A stretch of DNA of 15,589 bases from QHCA01 sp038237645 (lineage in GTDB: Bacteria > Actinomycetota > Actinomycetes > Mycobacteriales > QHCA01). Below the pieces are notes generated by a model. The model ran no database searches, had not been told where the DNA came from, and was given only the letters and a program-made list of their open reading frames with translations. Of this stretch, positions 6,301 to 13,330 are shown piece by piece (position 1 is the stretch's first letter; each line of letters starts with the position of its first letter). Location of the stretch: positions 1 through 15,589 of the forward strand of contig JBBRYN010000073.1 of assembly GCA_038237645.1 (NCBI GenBank), in the 5' to 3' direction. The position numbers and the translations under genes are program-made.

Positions 6301-7296
6301 GTGGCCGAACCGGTGCGGTGGCAGGAGGCATGGGACACCGCGTTGTACGGGCCGGGTGGGTTCTACCGCTCGCCGGGGCGGCCGGCGGCGCACTTCCGCA
6401 CCTCGGTGCACGCCTCGCCGCTGTTCGCCGCGGCGGTGCTCCGGCTGGCCCGGGACGCGGACCTGCACACTGTGGTCGACGTCGGCGCGGGCGGCGGTGA
6501 GCTGCTCGCTGTGCTCGCCGCATGCGCGCCGGACCTGCGGCTGTACGGCGTCGACCGCGGGCCGCCACCACCCGACCTGCCGGACGACGTGGAGTGGCTG
6601 GACGCCGTGCCGCCGGTGGACGGGCTGATCCTGGCGAACGAGTGGCTGGACAACGTCCCCTGCGACGTGGTCGAGCTCACCGCGGACGGTCCACGGCTGG
6701 TGCTGGTCGATCGGGCGACCGGTGTGGAGGCGCTCGGCCCGGCGCCCGTACCCGCTGCTGTGGCATGGCTGGAACGCTGGTGGCCGCTCACCGAGGTGGG
6801 CCAGCGGGCCGAGGTGGGCAGCACCCGCGACGAGGCTTGGGCGGCCGCGGTCGGTCGGCGCTCCCGCAGCCTGGCCGTCGCGATCGACTATGCGCACAGC
6901 CGGGGCGCGCGGCCCGCAGGCGGCACGCTGACCGGCTACCGCGGCGGGCGGCAGGTCCAGCCGGTGCCCGACGGCCGGTGCGACATCACGGCCCACGTGG
7001 CACTCGACGCGTGCGCGTCGGCCGTGCCCGGTGACAACGTGCTGCTGGCCCAGCGAACCGCCCTCCGGGCGCTCGGGGTGAGCGGCCGGCGCCCGGCACG
7101 CGAGCTGGCGAGCAGCGATCCGCCGGCCTACCTCCGCGCCCTGCAGGCGGCCGGCGAGGCGGCCGAGCTGACCGACCCGGCCGGGCTGGGCGGCTTCGGC
7201 TGGCTGGTGCACGCGGTCGGCATCGCCGTACCATCCCTGCTGGTGTGGAAACTTTTCCACGCCATAGCCTGTAAATGTTTCCACACTTCAGCGTGA
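6301..7296 (+). CDS. SAM-dependent methyltransferase, MidA/NDUFAF7 family
   Basis: 331 residues of the Methyltransf_28/COG1565 family. The SAM-binding glycine loop is VVDVGAGGGEL at 58-68. The acidic motif LYGVDRG follows near 81-87. The family stretch LANEWLDNVPCDVVEL at 111-126 corresponds to the NELLDALP segment of MidA. ALYGPGGFY (14-22) matches the usual LYxPxxGYY. Mitochondrial NDUFAF7 methylates an arginine of the complex I subunit NDUFS2; the NuoD homologue of that subunit is encoded at 11626. The start is GTG at 6301, with AGGAGG at 6279-6284 and a closer AGGG. The last 15 or so codons read through an AT-rich inverted repeat and give an atypical tail ending in KCFHTSA. The gene runs convergent into the P450 gene, overlapping its 3' end by 9 bases. 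It is divergent from the pantothenate operon across about 97 bases. Confidence 0.88.
   Translation: MAEPVRWQEAWDTALYGPGGFYRSPGRPAAHFRTSVHASPLFAAAVLRLARDADLHTVVDVGAGGGELLAVLAACAPDLRLYGVDRGPPPPDLPDDVEWLDAVPPVDGLILANEWLDNVPCDVVELTADGPRLVLVDRATGVEALGPAPVPAAVAWLERWWPLTEVGQRAEVGSTRDEAWAAAVGRRSRSLAVAIDYAHSRGARPAGGTLTGYRGGRQVQPVPDGRCDITAHVALDACASAVPGDNVLLAQRTALRALGVSGRRPARELASSDPPAYLRALQAAGEAAELTDPAGLGGFGWLVHAVGIAVPSLLVWKLFHAIACKCFHTSA
7243..7286. terminator. Nested inverted repeats at a convergent gene junction
   Basis: GTGTGGAAAC (7243-7252) and GTTTCCACAC (7277-7286) form perfect 10-base arms 24 bases apart. A second palindrome, GTGGAAACTTTTCCAC (7245-7260), uses the left arm with a new right half, so three GTGGAAA half-sites are present. 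The region is noticeably AT-rich for this genome. It covers the end of the methyltransferase gene and ends just before the P450 stop. A bidirectional terminator fits best; a regulator site is the alternative. There is no U tract on either side. Confidence 0.5.
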
Positions 7297-8499
7297 AAGC
7301 CCGGCTGCCTCGCAACGCACTCGGAGGGAGCGCAGCCCGCGGATGACGAAGTTGGGCTGGTATTCGGGTTCCTCGGCCAGCTCGAGGTGCGGCAGCCTTC
7401 GCAGCAGCGTCGGCAGCGCCACCGCGAGCTCCAGGCGGGCCAGCGGCGCGCCCAGGCAGAAGTGGATGCCCGCGCCGAACCCCAGGTGCGGGTTGGGATC
7501 GCGGCCGACATCGGGCCGGGCCGGGTCGGCGAACACGGCCGGATCCCGGTTGGCCGACCCGAGCAGGGCGGCGACCTTCTGTCCGGCGTGGACGGTGATG
7601 CCGCCGATCTCGACATCTTCGTACGCGGTCCGCTCGAAGAGTTGCAGCGGCGAGTCGTAGCGGATCAGCTCCTCGACGGCTGTCGGCAGCAGGGTGGCGA
7701 CCCCGGACCTCAGCCGGGACAGCTGGTCGGGGTGCCGGAACAATCCGAGCAGGCCGTTGCCCAGCGTGTTGACCGAGGCCTCGTGGCCGGCGTCGAGCAG
7801 CAGGACGCAGTTGGCCACGAGCTCGTCCTCGGAGAGGCCCTCGGCGAAGCCGTCGCCGATGACGAGCCCGCTGACGAGGTCGTCACAGGGCTCGGCCCGG
7901 CGCCGGGCCGCCAGCCATCGCAGGTAGGCGTCGAACTCGTCGCAGGCCCGGCGCGCCGCGGCTTCCAAGGCCTGCGGCCGGTCGTACTCGTACATCTTGA
8001 CGATGGCGTTGGACCATGGGCGGAGCAGGTGCCGGTCAGCAGTGGGCACGCCGAGCAGTTCGGCGATGACCTCGACGGGCAGCGGTGCGGCGAAGTCGGC
8101 CAGCAGGTCGCACTCCCGGCTCCCGGCGATCCGGTCGAGCAGCGCGTCGGCGATCCGCTGTACCGGGCGGCGGAGCCGCTCGACGTGGCCGCGGGCGAAT
8201 GCCTGCTGGACCGGCCGGCGCAGGCGGGTGTGCTGCGGCGGCTCGGAGTCCAGGATCGAGTCGTGGTGCAGCCGGTTGAAGGTGGCGAACTCCGCCAGCG
8301 GCTCCCGGTCGCGGAACACCCGCCCGGCCCGCCGTTGACGGAGCACGGCGTCGGCGTCGGCGTGGCGGAAGGCCAGCCACATCCCCAGGCGGTCGTGCCA
8401 CAGCGGCCGGCCGACCCGGCGCAGCTCGTCGAAAACCGCGTAGGGGTCCGCAATGAAGCCCGGGTCGCCCGGGTCGAACGCGGACACGTCCACGGCCAC
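7288..8499 (-). CDS. Cytochrome P450, bacterial class I type
   Basis: A complete 403-residue soluble P450 monooxygenase. The heme loop is FGAGIHFCLGAPLAR from residue 341, with Cys348 as the axial ligand. The K-helix ExxR is E277-L-I-R280. The C-helix region has HTRLRRPVQQAF from residue 90. The I-helix reads LLLDAGHEASVN (233-244). The usual proton-relay threonine is replaced by Ala241, as in P450eryF, with Ser242 next to it. The sequence looks CYP107-like but the substrate cannot be named. The start is GTG at 8497-8499 with a weak site. No dedicated ferredoxin or reductase gene is adjacent. It lies 43 bases after the lipoprotein gene on the same strand, so it may be the last gene of the WXG-like operon. 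It overlaps the convergent methyltransferase gene by 9 bases. Confidence 0.96.
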   Translation of the reverse strand: MAVDVSAFDPGDPGFIADPYAVFDELRRVGRPLWHDRLGMWLAFRHADADAVLRQRRAGRVFRDREPLAEFATFNRLHHDSILDSEPPQHTRLRRPVQQAFARGHVERLRRPVQRIADALLDRIAGSRECDLLADFAAPLPVEVIAELLGVPTADRHLLRPWSNAIVKMYEYDRPQALEAAARRACDEFDAYLRWLAARRRAEPCDDLVSGLVIGDGFAEGLSEDELVANCVLLLDAGHEASVNTLGNGLLGLFRHPDQLSRLRSGVATLLPTAVEELIRYDSPLQLFERTAYEDVEIGGITVHAGQKVAALLGSANRDPAVFADPARPDVGRDPNPHLGFGAGIHFCLGAPLARLELAVALPTLLRRLPHLELAEEPEYQPNFVIRGLRSLRVRCEAAGLSR

Positions 8500-8542
8500 C
8501 GAGCCTAGTTGTCATCCGGCTCCGCTCAGTGACTGCGGACCA

Positions 8543-9091
8543 CTACCGGGGACAGCCCTGCGCCGTGCCGCAGCGCTTGACGATGATCCGTAGCAGGGCC
8601 GAGGCATCGTTGGCGATGTCGCGCCTCGGGGCGTCCCGCCCGAGGGACACGATCACCCGGAAGAAGATCTCATCGGGTTTGGTCGGCAACAGCGTGTAGG
8701 CCACCCCGTTGACCTGCACTCCGCCCCGACCCAGACCGGCGGGCAGCGGCCGAGTGTCCGAGCCCTCCTGGCCGATGTTTTGCAGCTTCCATTCGGACCG
8801 GGCAGCAGGCCCGGTCCAGTCGTCCACCGCGAGATAACTGTGCTTGGCGAAGATGGAGCAGAACGAACCCGTGTGCAACGGAAACTCAGCGCCGTGTCCT
8901 GTGCTCACCCGCAGCGGCCCCTTGCCGAGCACCGCGTGCACCGCCGAGGCAGGCAGGGAATTACAGAAGTACGGCGGGCCACCAGCACGAATCGGCACGA
9001 TCGGGGCTGAGTGATGCTCGCAGCCCGTCAACAGGCCCAGGGCCAGCACGCAGGTGAAGAGCAGCGGCCAGCGGCCCGATCCGGCGATCAC
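8543..9091 (-). CDS. Secreted lipoprotein, DUF3558-like
   Basis: A 182-residue predicted lipoprotein. After GSGRWP comes a hydrophobic stretch (LLFTCVLALGL) and the lipobox LLTGC, making Cys24 the acylation site, so the protein should be anchored outside the membrane. The mature part begins EHHSAP and has FCNSLPASAVHAVLG followed by FCSIF. This Cys-x-x-Leu...Gly...Cys layout is reminiscent of DUF3558 lipoproteins of mycobacteria and other actinobacteria. That assignment is by eye. Two further cysteines lie near the C-terminus (KRCGTAQGC). The start is GTG at 9089-9091, which overlaps the stop of the upstream large gene as GTGA. It gives a signal peptide of normal length, whereas longer readings add an unlikely N-terminus. 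The product is probably co-expressed with the WXG-like and DUF6571-like proteins. Confidence 0.8.
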   Translation of the reverse strand: MIAGSGRWPLLFTCVLALGLLTGCEHHSAPIVPIRAGGPPYFCNSLPASAVHAVLGKGPLRVSTGHGAEFPLHTGSFCSIFAKHSYLAVDDWTGPAARSEWKLQNIGQEGSDTRPLPAGLGRGGVQVNGVAYTLLPTKPDEIFFRVIVSLGRDAPRRDIANDASALLRIIVKRCGTAQGCPR

Positions 9092-11157
9092 TTCTCGCGA
9101 TTCATCGTGGACTTCGAGTAGTCGCTCGCCGTGTTGAACTTGTCCTGCGTCTCGCCCACAACTGACCCCACAGCGGCACCCCCGCCATGCGGATCGAACA
9201 GCCACTCGGAATAGGCGTCGGCCGCCGCCGGGTCGTGCGCGAACTCGGCCGGCGTCAGCAGCCGGCCGTTCCGGAGGAATGGATGCTGCCGGATCTGCGC
9301 CGAGCGACGCGGATCTGCCAGCCAGGACTGCGGACTCTGGTCGGGGTAGTACATGCCGTGGTTGGTCATCGCCGTTGCCACCGTGTCGTTGAGCAGGATC
9401 CGCACGGCGCTGACCTGGTCGGCCGCCTGGTGCTGGGCGTCGGAGAGGTGATCGGTCTGCAGAGCGCCGGCGATCCCGTCGACGACGATGCCGGTGACAC
9501 CGGCGGCCAGCGGGTTGGGGATCGGGATCAGACCGAAACCGTTTCTGGCCAGGTCGATCAGGGCCACATTGCGCGCGTCCCGAGCGGACGCATCCTCACC
9601 CAGCGCGGTCGACCGCGCCTGGACCAGGAAACCGAAAGCGGTGGCGGCATGCTCGGCCGCGGAGCGCACCTCCCCGAGCCGATGCTCCACGCTCCCGGTC
9701 GCCGCGGTCGCCGCACGGTTGACGTCGACCTGCATCTGCGCCGTCTGAGCAGCGACGAGGCTCCGGTAGGCCCCGTCGTCACCCATCGTGTGGTGCAGGA
9801 CGAAGATGAGGGAAGCGGCGCCGAAATCGGCGCCGTAGGGATCGCCGGTGTTCACCGGGAGATGCGCCCATGGCCCGTCGTGACGCGGATCCTGGTTCGT
9901 CCCAGCCAGGGACCTGTCCACGTCGGAGATGTAGGACGCCAGCATCCTGCCCATGCTGTCCCGCATGCCCGCCATCGGGCCGCCGAGGCGGGCGGCAAAC
10001 CGGTGCTCCGGGTCGTTCGACTCCAGCAGGTCCGACTTGTTGACCTGGCCGAAGTCGGCGACGACCTGCCCGGCGATCTCCGCGGACCGCTTGCCCAGCG
10101 CGTCGTGCCCCCGGAAGTACGTGGTCGCGGCCTCCACAGCATTGCCGAACCCGTTGGCGTGGTCGGCGGGCCACCACCGGTGCTGGATCAGGTAGTCGAG
10201 CCGATCCTTGGTGAGGAACTGCTGGGCACCGGTGGGATTGCGCCCGAGCTCGTTGAGTACGGTGGCCAGCGGGTCGTAGGCGTCGTGCTTGCCCCAGGGA
10301 TCCAGCAGCGGGAGTGCCGTGTGGGGTTCGTCGCCGGCCAGGCCGGCCCACATGAAATTCTTCTGAGCCTTGCGCTCGGTGTCGTAGATGGCCTTGGCCA
10401 TGTCCGGGACGAACGACCCGCCGAAGTTGCCGTGCTGCATCAGCATCGACAGGGTGAAGGCACCGGGCCGGATGAGTAACTGGTCCTTCCACTGCTGCAC
10501 ATAGGTCGGCGGGAGCGCCAGGTCGCCGACCTGACGGCTGGCCAGCCCGAGGTTGGCGCCCAGGGCGTTGACGAGGGCCTGCTGGCTGCGCAGGAGATCG
10601 GCCCGGGCCTGCTCGAAGTCGGCCACACCCTGCCGAGTCTCGAAGGAATCCCGCTGACCCCGCAGCAGACCGGCCAGACCGGCGAGGTACTTCGGGGGCA
10701 GCTGGCGGGCCAGCTCGGCGGCGAAGTAGGGGTCGTCCTGGCCGGCCTGCAGCGCCTTGATGATCGCGTCATCGAGCTCGGCGTTGGCATTGCCGCTGAG
10801 AGCGTCGAGATTTTTCTTCAGGGCAGCGGCGGCCGCATCGGCGTCGGCCTTGGCCTGGCCCGGCGACTTGGTGCTGATCAGGCTCTCGTCGACCGGGACG
10901 ACCGTGCCCGGCTTCAACGGCCCCGGCAATGCCTCGGCCGCCTTGACGGCCAGGGCCGCCCGGCGGCGCAGGCTCGGGATCTGGGTGTCGCACCAGGTGG
11001 CGACCCTGGCCACCGCCGGCGGGTGGTCCTGGGAGAGCATCGCGGAATCCATGATGCCGCGCAGGATGCCGGCGTCCTGGCCGAGATTTTTCCGTACGGA
11101 GACCATCTCCGTCACGAGCTTGTTCATCAGGTCGACATTGACCTGCACCGTGGCCAC
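9088..11157 (-). CDS. Large DUF6571-like protein with WXG100-like N-terminus
   Basis: A 689-residue protein without signal peptide. The first 80 residues (ATVQVNVDLMNKLVTEM onward) look like a helical hairpin of the kind found in ESX/type VII-associated proteins. A helical, Ala-rich middle leads to a conserved-looking core: FVPDMAKAIYDTERK, ALPLLDPWGKHDAYDPLATVLNELGRNP, FLTKDRLDYLIQHRWW and LASYISDVDRSL. A glycine-rich hydrophobic stretch, GFGLIPIPNPLAAGVTGIVVDGIAGAL, lies in the C-terminal third and could touch a membrane. I recognise the core as resembling the actinobacterial DUF6571 family, with moderate confidence; no enzymatic motif or toxin domain was found. The GTG at 11155-11157 has a GGGAGAG site six bases upstream and starts 20 bases after the WXG-like gene, so I prefer it to an ATG at 11217 that would overlap that gene. 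Confidence 0.72.
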   Translation of the reverse strand: MATVQVNVDLMNKLVTEMVSVRKNLGQDAGILRGIMDSAMLSQDHPPAVARVATWCDTQIPSLRRRAALAVKAAEALPGPLKPGTVVPVDESLISTKSPGQAKADADAAAAALKKNLDALSGNANAELDDAIIKALQAGQDDPYFAAELARQLPPKYLAGLAGLLRGQRDSFETRQGVADFEQARADLLRSQQALVNALGANLGLASRQVGDLALPPTYVQQWKDQLLIRPGAFTLSMLMQHGNFGGSFVPDMAKAIYDTERKAQKNFMWAGLAGDEPHTALPLLDPWGKHDAYDPLATVLNELGRNPTGAQQFLTKDRLDYLIQHRWWPADHANGFGNAVEAATTYFRGHDALGKRSAEIAGQVVADFGQVNKSDLLESNDPEHRFAARLGGPMAGMRDSMGRMLASYISDVDRSLAGTNQDPRHDGPWAHLPVNTGDPYGADFGAASLIFVLHHTMGDDGAYRSLVAAQTAQMQVDVNRAATAATGSVEHRLGEVRSAAEHAATAFGFLVQARSTALGEDASARDARNVALIDLARNGFGLIPIPNPLAAGVTGIVVDGIAGALQTDHLSDAQHQAADQVSAVRILLNDTVATAMTNHGMYYPDQSPQSWLADPRRSAQIRQHPFLRNGRLLTPAEFAHDPAAADAYSEWLFDPHGGGAAVGSVVGETQDKFNTASDYSKSTMNREK

Positions 11158-11177
11158 AGAAGGCTCTCCCGTACGAG

Positions 11178-11507
11178 CTAGTTGAGTCGGCGGATCATCT
11201 GGTAACGCAGTTGCCACGAACCGGACGGCACGGTGTCCGGCTCCCCTGCGATCGCCGCCCGGATCTCACTGACACAGCCACCGGAGCCGCCCTTGGCGGC
11301 AGTCTGGTGGCCCGTGGCGTCGGTGGCGAACGCCGTCGCCGACGAGGCCTTCCAGGCCCCGGCCGTCATGAGGCCCTGCACCGTCTTCAGTGCGGTCGCC
11401 ACGGACCTGTCGACACCGATGGCGCGGGTCAGGCACGACTGGAGGTGGGCCTTGAACGGGTTGTGCAACTGCGGCAACGCAGGCGCCGGTGTGCTCGCAC
11501 TCCCCAT
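11178..11507 (-). CDS. Small WXG100-like protein
   Basis: 109 residues, the size of WXG100/ESX substrates, predicted as two helices around a turn. The central stretch TAGAWKASSATAFATDATGH places a Trp before small residues and a Phe, as in the W-x-G...A..F pattern, but the Gly is replaced by Ala. Cysteines occur at LQSCLTR and GGCVSE, which is unusual for this family. The ATG at 11505-11507 has a strong GAGGGGG site five bases upstream. It is the first gene of the minus-strand block with the DUF6571-like protein 20 bases downstream. This small-plus-large pairing is common for actinobacterial type VII-type exports. No EccC or other secretion machinery is in the window. Family membership is inferred from size, helix pattern and context. 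Confidence 0.6.
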   Translation of the reverse strand: MGSASTPAPALPQLHNPFKAHLQSCLTRAIGVDRSVATALKTVQGLMTAGAWKASSATAFATDATGHQTAAKGGSGGCVSEIRAAIAGEPDTVPSGSWQLRYQMIRRLN

Positions 11508-11543
11508 CTGTCCCCCTCACTGTGTAAGCGCGTTGAGCCCAAC

Positions 11544-11549
11544 ACTCTA
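11544..11549 (-). promoter_or_regulatory. Candidate -10 element of the WXG-like operon
   Basis: On the minus strand this is TAGAGT in CGTTAGAGTGTT, about 37 bases upstream of the WXG-like ATG, so the leader would be about 30 bases. No clear -35 accompanies it. The string TTAGAGTG is shared with the clpC leader. The 118 bases between this operon and nuoD2 hold the promoters of both divergent transcripts; I found no convincing one on the plus strand. Confidence 0.35.
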
Positions 11550-11625
11550 ACGGCTGATCTGGGCGAACGGTGGGGACACGTTCGGTGGCCGCCGGCGACG
11601 GCTTGGGGCGGTTAAGGTGGCACCC

Positions 11626-12780
11626 GTGGCGGCGAGTGAGATCACGGTCGGCGTCGGGTCGGGCGCCGCCGAGTTCGAGACCACCGACATGGTGCTCAAC
11701 ATCGGACCGCAGCATCCGTCCACCCACGGAGTGCTCCGGCTGCGGCTGACCCTCGACGGCGAGCGGGTGGTGCATGCCGAGCCGATCGTCGGCTACATGC
11801 ACCGCGGCGCCGAGAAGTTGTTCGAGGTACGCGACTACCGCCAGATTCTCGTGCTGGCCAACCGGCACGACTGGCTGTCGGCGTTCTCCAACGAACTCGG
11901 TGTGGCGCTGGCCGTCGAGCGGATGCTCGGGCTCGAGGTGCCGTCCCGGGCGGTGTGGCTGCGCACGTTGATGGCCGAGCTCAACCGGGTGCTCAACCAC
12001 CTGATGTTCCTCGGCTCCTACCCGCTCGAAATAGGAGCGATCACGCCGGTCTTCTACGCGTTCCGCGAGCGGGAGACCGTCCAGGCGGTGATGGAGGAGG
12101 CGACCGGCGGCCGGATGCACTTCATGTTCAACCGGGTGGGCGGGCTGAAGGAGGACGTGCCGGCCGGCTGGACCGGTCGGGTCCGGCAGGCGGTGGCGGA
12201 CGTGCGCAGCCGGATGCCGGCACTGGACGGCCTGATCCGCGACAACGAGATCTTCCGCGCCCGGACGGTGGGCGTCGGGGCGCTGTCGCCGGAGGCGGTC
12301 CAGGCCTACGGGGTGAGCGGGCCGGTGGCGCGGGCCTCGGGCGTCGACTTCGACCTGCGCCGCGACGAGCCGTACCTCGCCTACGGCGAGTTGGGCGGCG
12401 TCCTGCGGGTCGTGACGGCCACCGCGGGTGACTGCCATGCGCGCTTCTCCTGCCTGCTCGACCAGGTGTACGTCAGCCTCGACCTGGCCGACGCCTGCCT
12501 CGACCGGCTCGGCTCGGTGAGCGGGCCGATCGGCGTGCGGCTGCCGAAGGTCGTCAAGGCACCCGAGGGTCATACCTACGCCTGGACGGAAAACCCGCTG
12601 GGCCTCAACGGCTATTACCTGGTCTCGCGCGGCGAGAAGACGCCGTGGCGGCTGAAGCTGCGGTCGGCGTCCTACGGCAACGTGCAGGCTCTGGCCTCGC
12701 TGTTGCCCGGCTGCCTGCTGCCCGACCTGGTGGCCATCCTCGGCTCGATGTTCTTCGTGGTCGGCGACATCGACAAGTAG
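11626..12780 (+). CDS. nuoD2: Orphan NADH-quinone oxidoreductase subunit D paralogue (NuoD2 type)
   Basis: 384 residues, homologous to the 49-kDa quinone-site subunit of complex I. LNIGPQHPSTHGVLRLRL (24-41) holds His34, equal to bovine NDUFS2 His59. GYMHRGAEK (56-64) holds Arg60, equal to Arg85, the NDUFAF7 methylation site. Compared with canonical NuoD, the quinone-ligating Tyr (bovine Tyr108) is Trp83, bovine Asp160 is Glu135, and the roughly 20-residue LIHHF-containing segment before the GxTYxxxE part is missing. The C-terminus ends VVGDIDK as expected. No other nuo genes are present. This matches the stand-alone NuoD2 paralogues I recall from Streptomyces. I chose the GTG at 11626 because AAGGTGG lies five bases upstream; the GTG at 11617 is an alternative. 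It is divergent from the WXG-like operon. Confidence 0.92.
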   Translation: MAASEITVGVGSGAAEFETTDMVLNIGPQHPSTHGVLRLRLTLDGERVVHAEPIVGYMHRGAEKLFEVRDYRQILVLANRHDWLSAFSNELGVALAVERMLGLEVPSRAVWLRTLMAELNRVLNHLMFLGSYPLEIGAITPVFYAFRERETVQAVMEEATGGRMHFMFNRVGGLKEDVPAGWTGRVRQAVADVRSRMPALDGLIRDNEIFRARTVGVGALSPEAVQAYGVSGPVARASGVDFDLRRDEPYLAYGELGGVLRVVTATAGDCHARFSCLLDQVYVSLDLADACLDRLGSVSGPIGVRLPKVVKAPEGHTYAWTENPLGLNGYYLVSRGEKTPWRLKLRSASYGNVQALASLLPGCLLPDLVAILGSMFFVVGDIDK

Positions 12781-12783
12781 CCG

Positions 12784-13290
12784 TCAGCGACCGTCAGGGT
12801 CGCCGGGGTGGAAGAACTCGCCGGTGGCCCGCCGGGTCAGGAACCAGATGATCGCCACATCGACGAAGGCCCCCAGCAGGGTGACGGCACGGGTCGGCAC
12901 CGCCTTCGGTTGGGCCAGGGACACCAGGGCGACCAGGGCGCCGAGGCCGGCCAGCGCCAGCGCCACCGTCCGGGCCCACTGCTCGCCCCGGCGGACGAGC
13001 ACCGCCAGCGCGACGTAGATCAGGATGAACAGGCTGCCGGTCACCAACCCGACGAGCACCCCGGCGTTCGTCGCCGCGGCGAGCCGGGTCCCGGACAGGG
13101 TGGGGTGCCGGTGCTGGATCTGCCGTCGCAGGCTGTCCTTCGTCGCGAGCAGGACCAGCAGGCCGACGATCCCCACCCCGGCCCGCACGTACATCAGCCG
13201 CACGGCCCGGACCACCGAAGCCGGCGCCGACCCCAGCACCCGGCGGACGGGCGGCGAGCCGCCGCTGCCGGTCATAGGTTGATCGCTCAT
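12784..13290 (-). CDS. Small membrane protein with about four transmembrane helices
   Basis: 168 residues, not recognised as a named family. A short cytoplasmic-looking N-terminus (SDQPMTGSGGSPPVRR) is followed by four hydrophobic stretches: MYVRAGVGIVGLLVLLAT, AGVLVGLVTGSLFILIYV, ALALAGLGALVALVSLA and LLGAFVDVAIIWFLT. Arg-rich loops (LVRRGEQWAR, TRRATGEFF) suggest orientation by the positive-inside rule. The layout resembles the small 'putative membrane' proteins common in actinobacteria that carry an N-terminal Pro/Gly segment. The start is ATG at 13288-13290 with a poor ribosome binding site; Met6 is an alternative. It is convergent with nuoD2 with only three bases between the stops, and lies 35 bases downstream of the Suc_Fer gene, so it may belong to that operon. 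Confidence 0.82.
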   Translation of the reverse strand: MSDQPMTGSGGSPPVRRVLGSAPASVVRAVRLMYVRAGVGIVGLLVLLATKDSLRRQIQHRHPTLSGTRLAAATNAGVLVGLVTGSLFILIYVALAVLVRRGEQWARTVALALAGLGALVALVSLAQPKAVPTRAVTLLGAFVDVAIIWFLTRRATGEFFHPGDPDGR

Positions 13291-13316
13291 GTCGCCGTGA
13301 CGGTAACGGGTCATCA

Positions 13317-13330
13317 GGTGACGCGTCACC
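13317..13330. promoter_or_regulatory. Perfect 14-base palindrome at the 3' end of the Suc_Fer gene
   Basis: GGTGACGCGTCACC is fully self-complementary and includes the Suc_Fer stop codon. Further TGAC/GTCA pieces follow toward the membrane-protein gene (GTGACGGTAACGGGTCA, 13296-13312). As DNA it could be a dimeric regulator site controlling the small membrane protein gene. As RNA it could be a processing or termination hairpin. Confidence 0.3.

Noticed and set aside
7387..8508. 373-codon plus-strand frame opposite the P450
   Set aside because: Mirror of the P450 gene, Val/Gly/Arg-rich, no recognisable domain.
9187..10479. 430-codon plus-strand frame opposite the DUF6571-like gene
   Set aside because: Antisense shadow; Arg/Gly/Val composition and no ribosome binding site worth noting.
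7288..11507. Four-gene block as an anti-phage defence island or polymorphic toxin locus
   Set aside because: No nuclease, ATPase, reverse transcriptase, toxin domain or immunity-type gene is visible; the genes are better read as export-type proteins plus a P450.
11266..12573. 435-codon open frame on the minus strand opposite nuoD2
   Set aside because: It covers a gene with clear NuoD motifs and has a His/Pro/Arg-rich, non-protein-like translation; a mirror frame.
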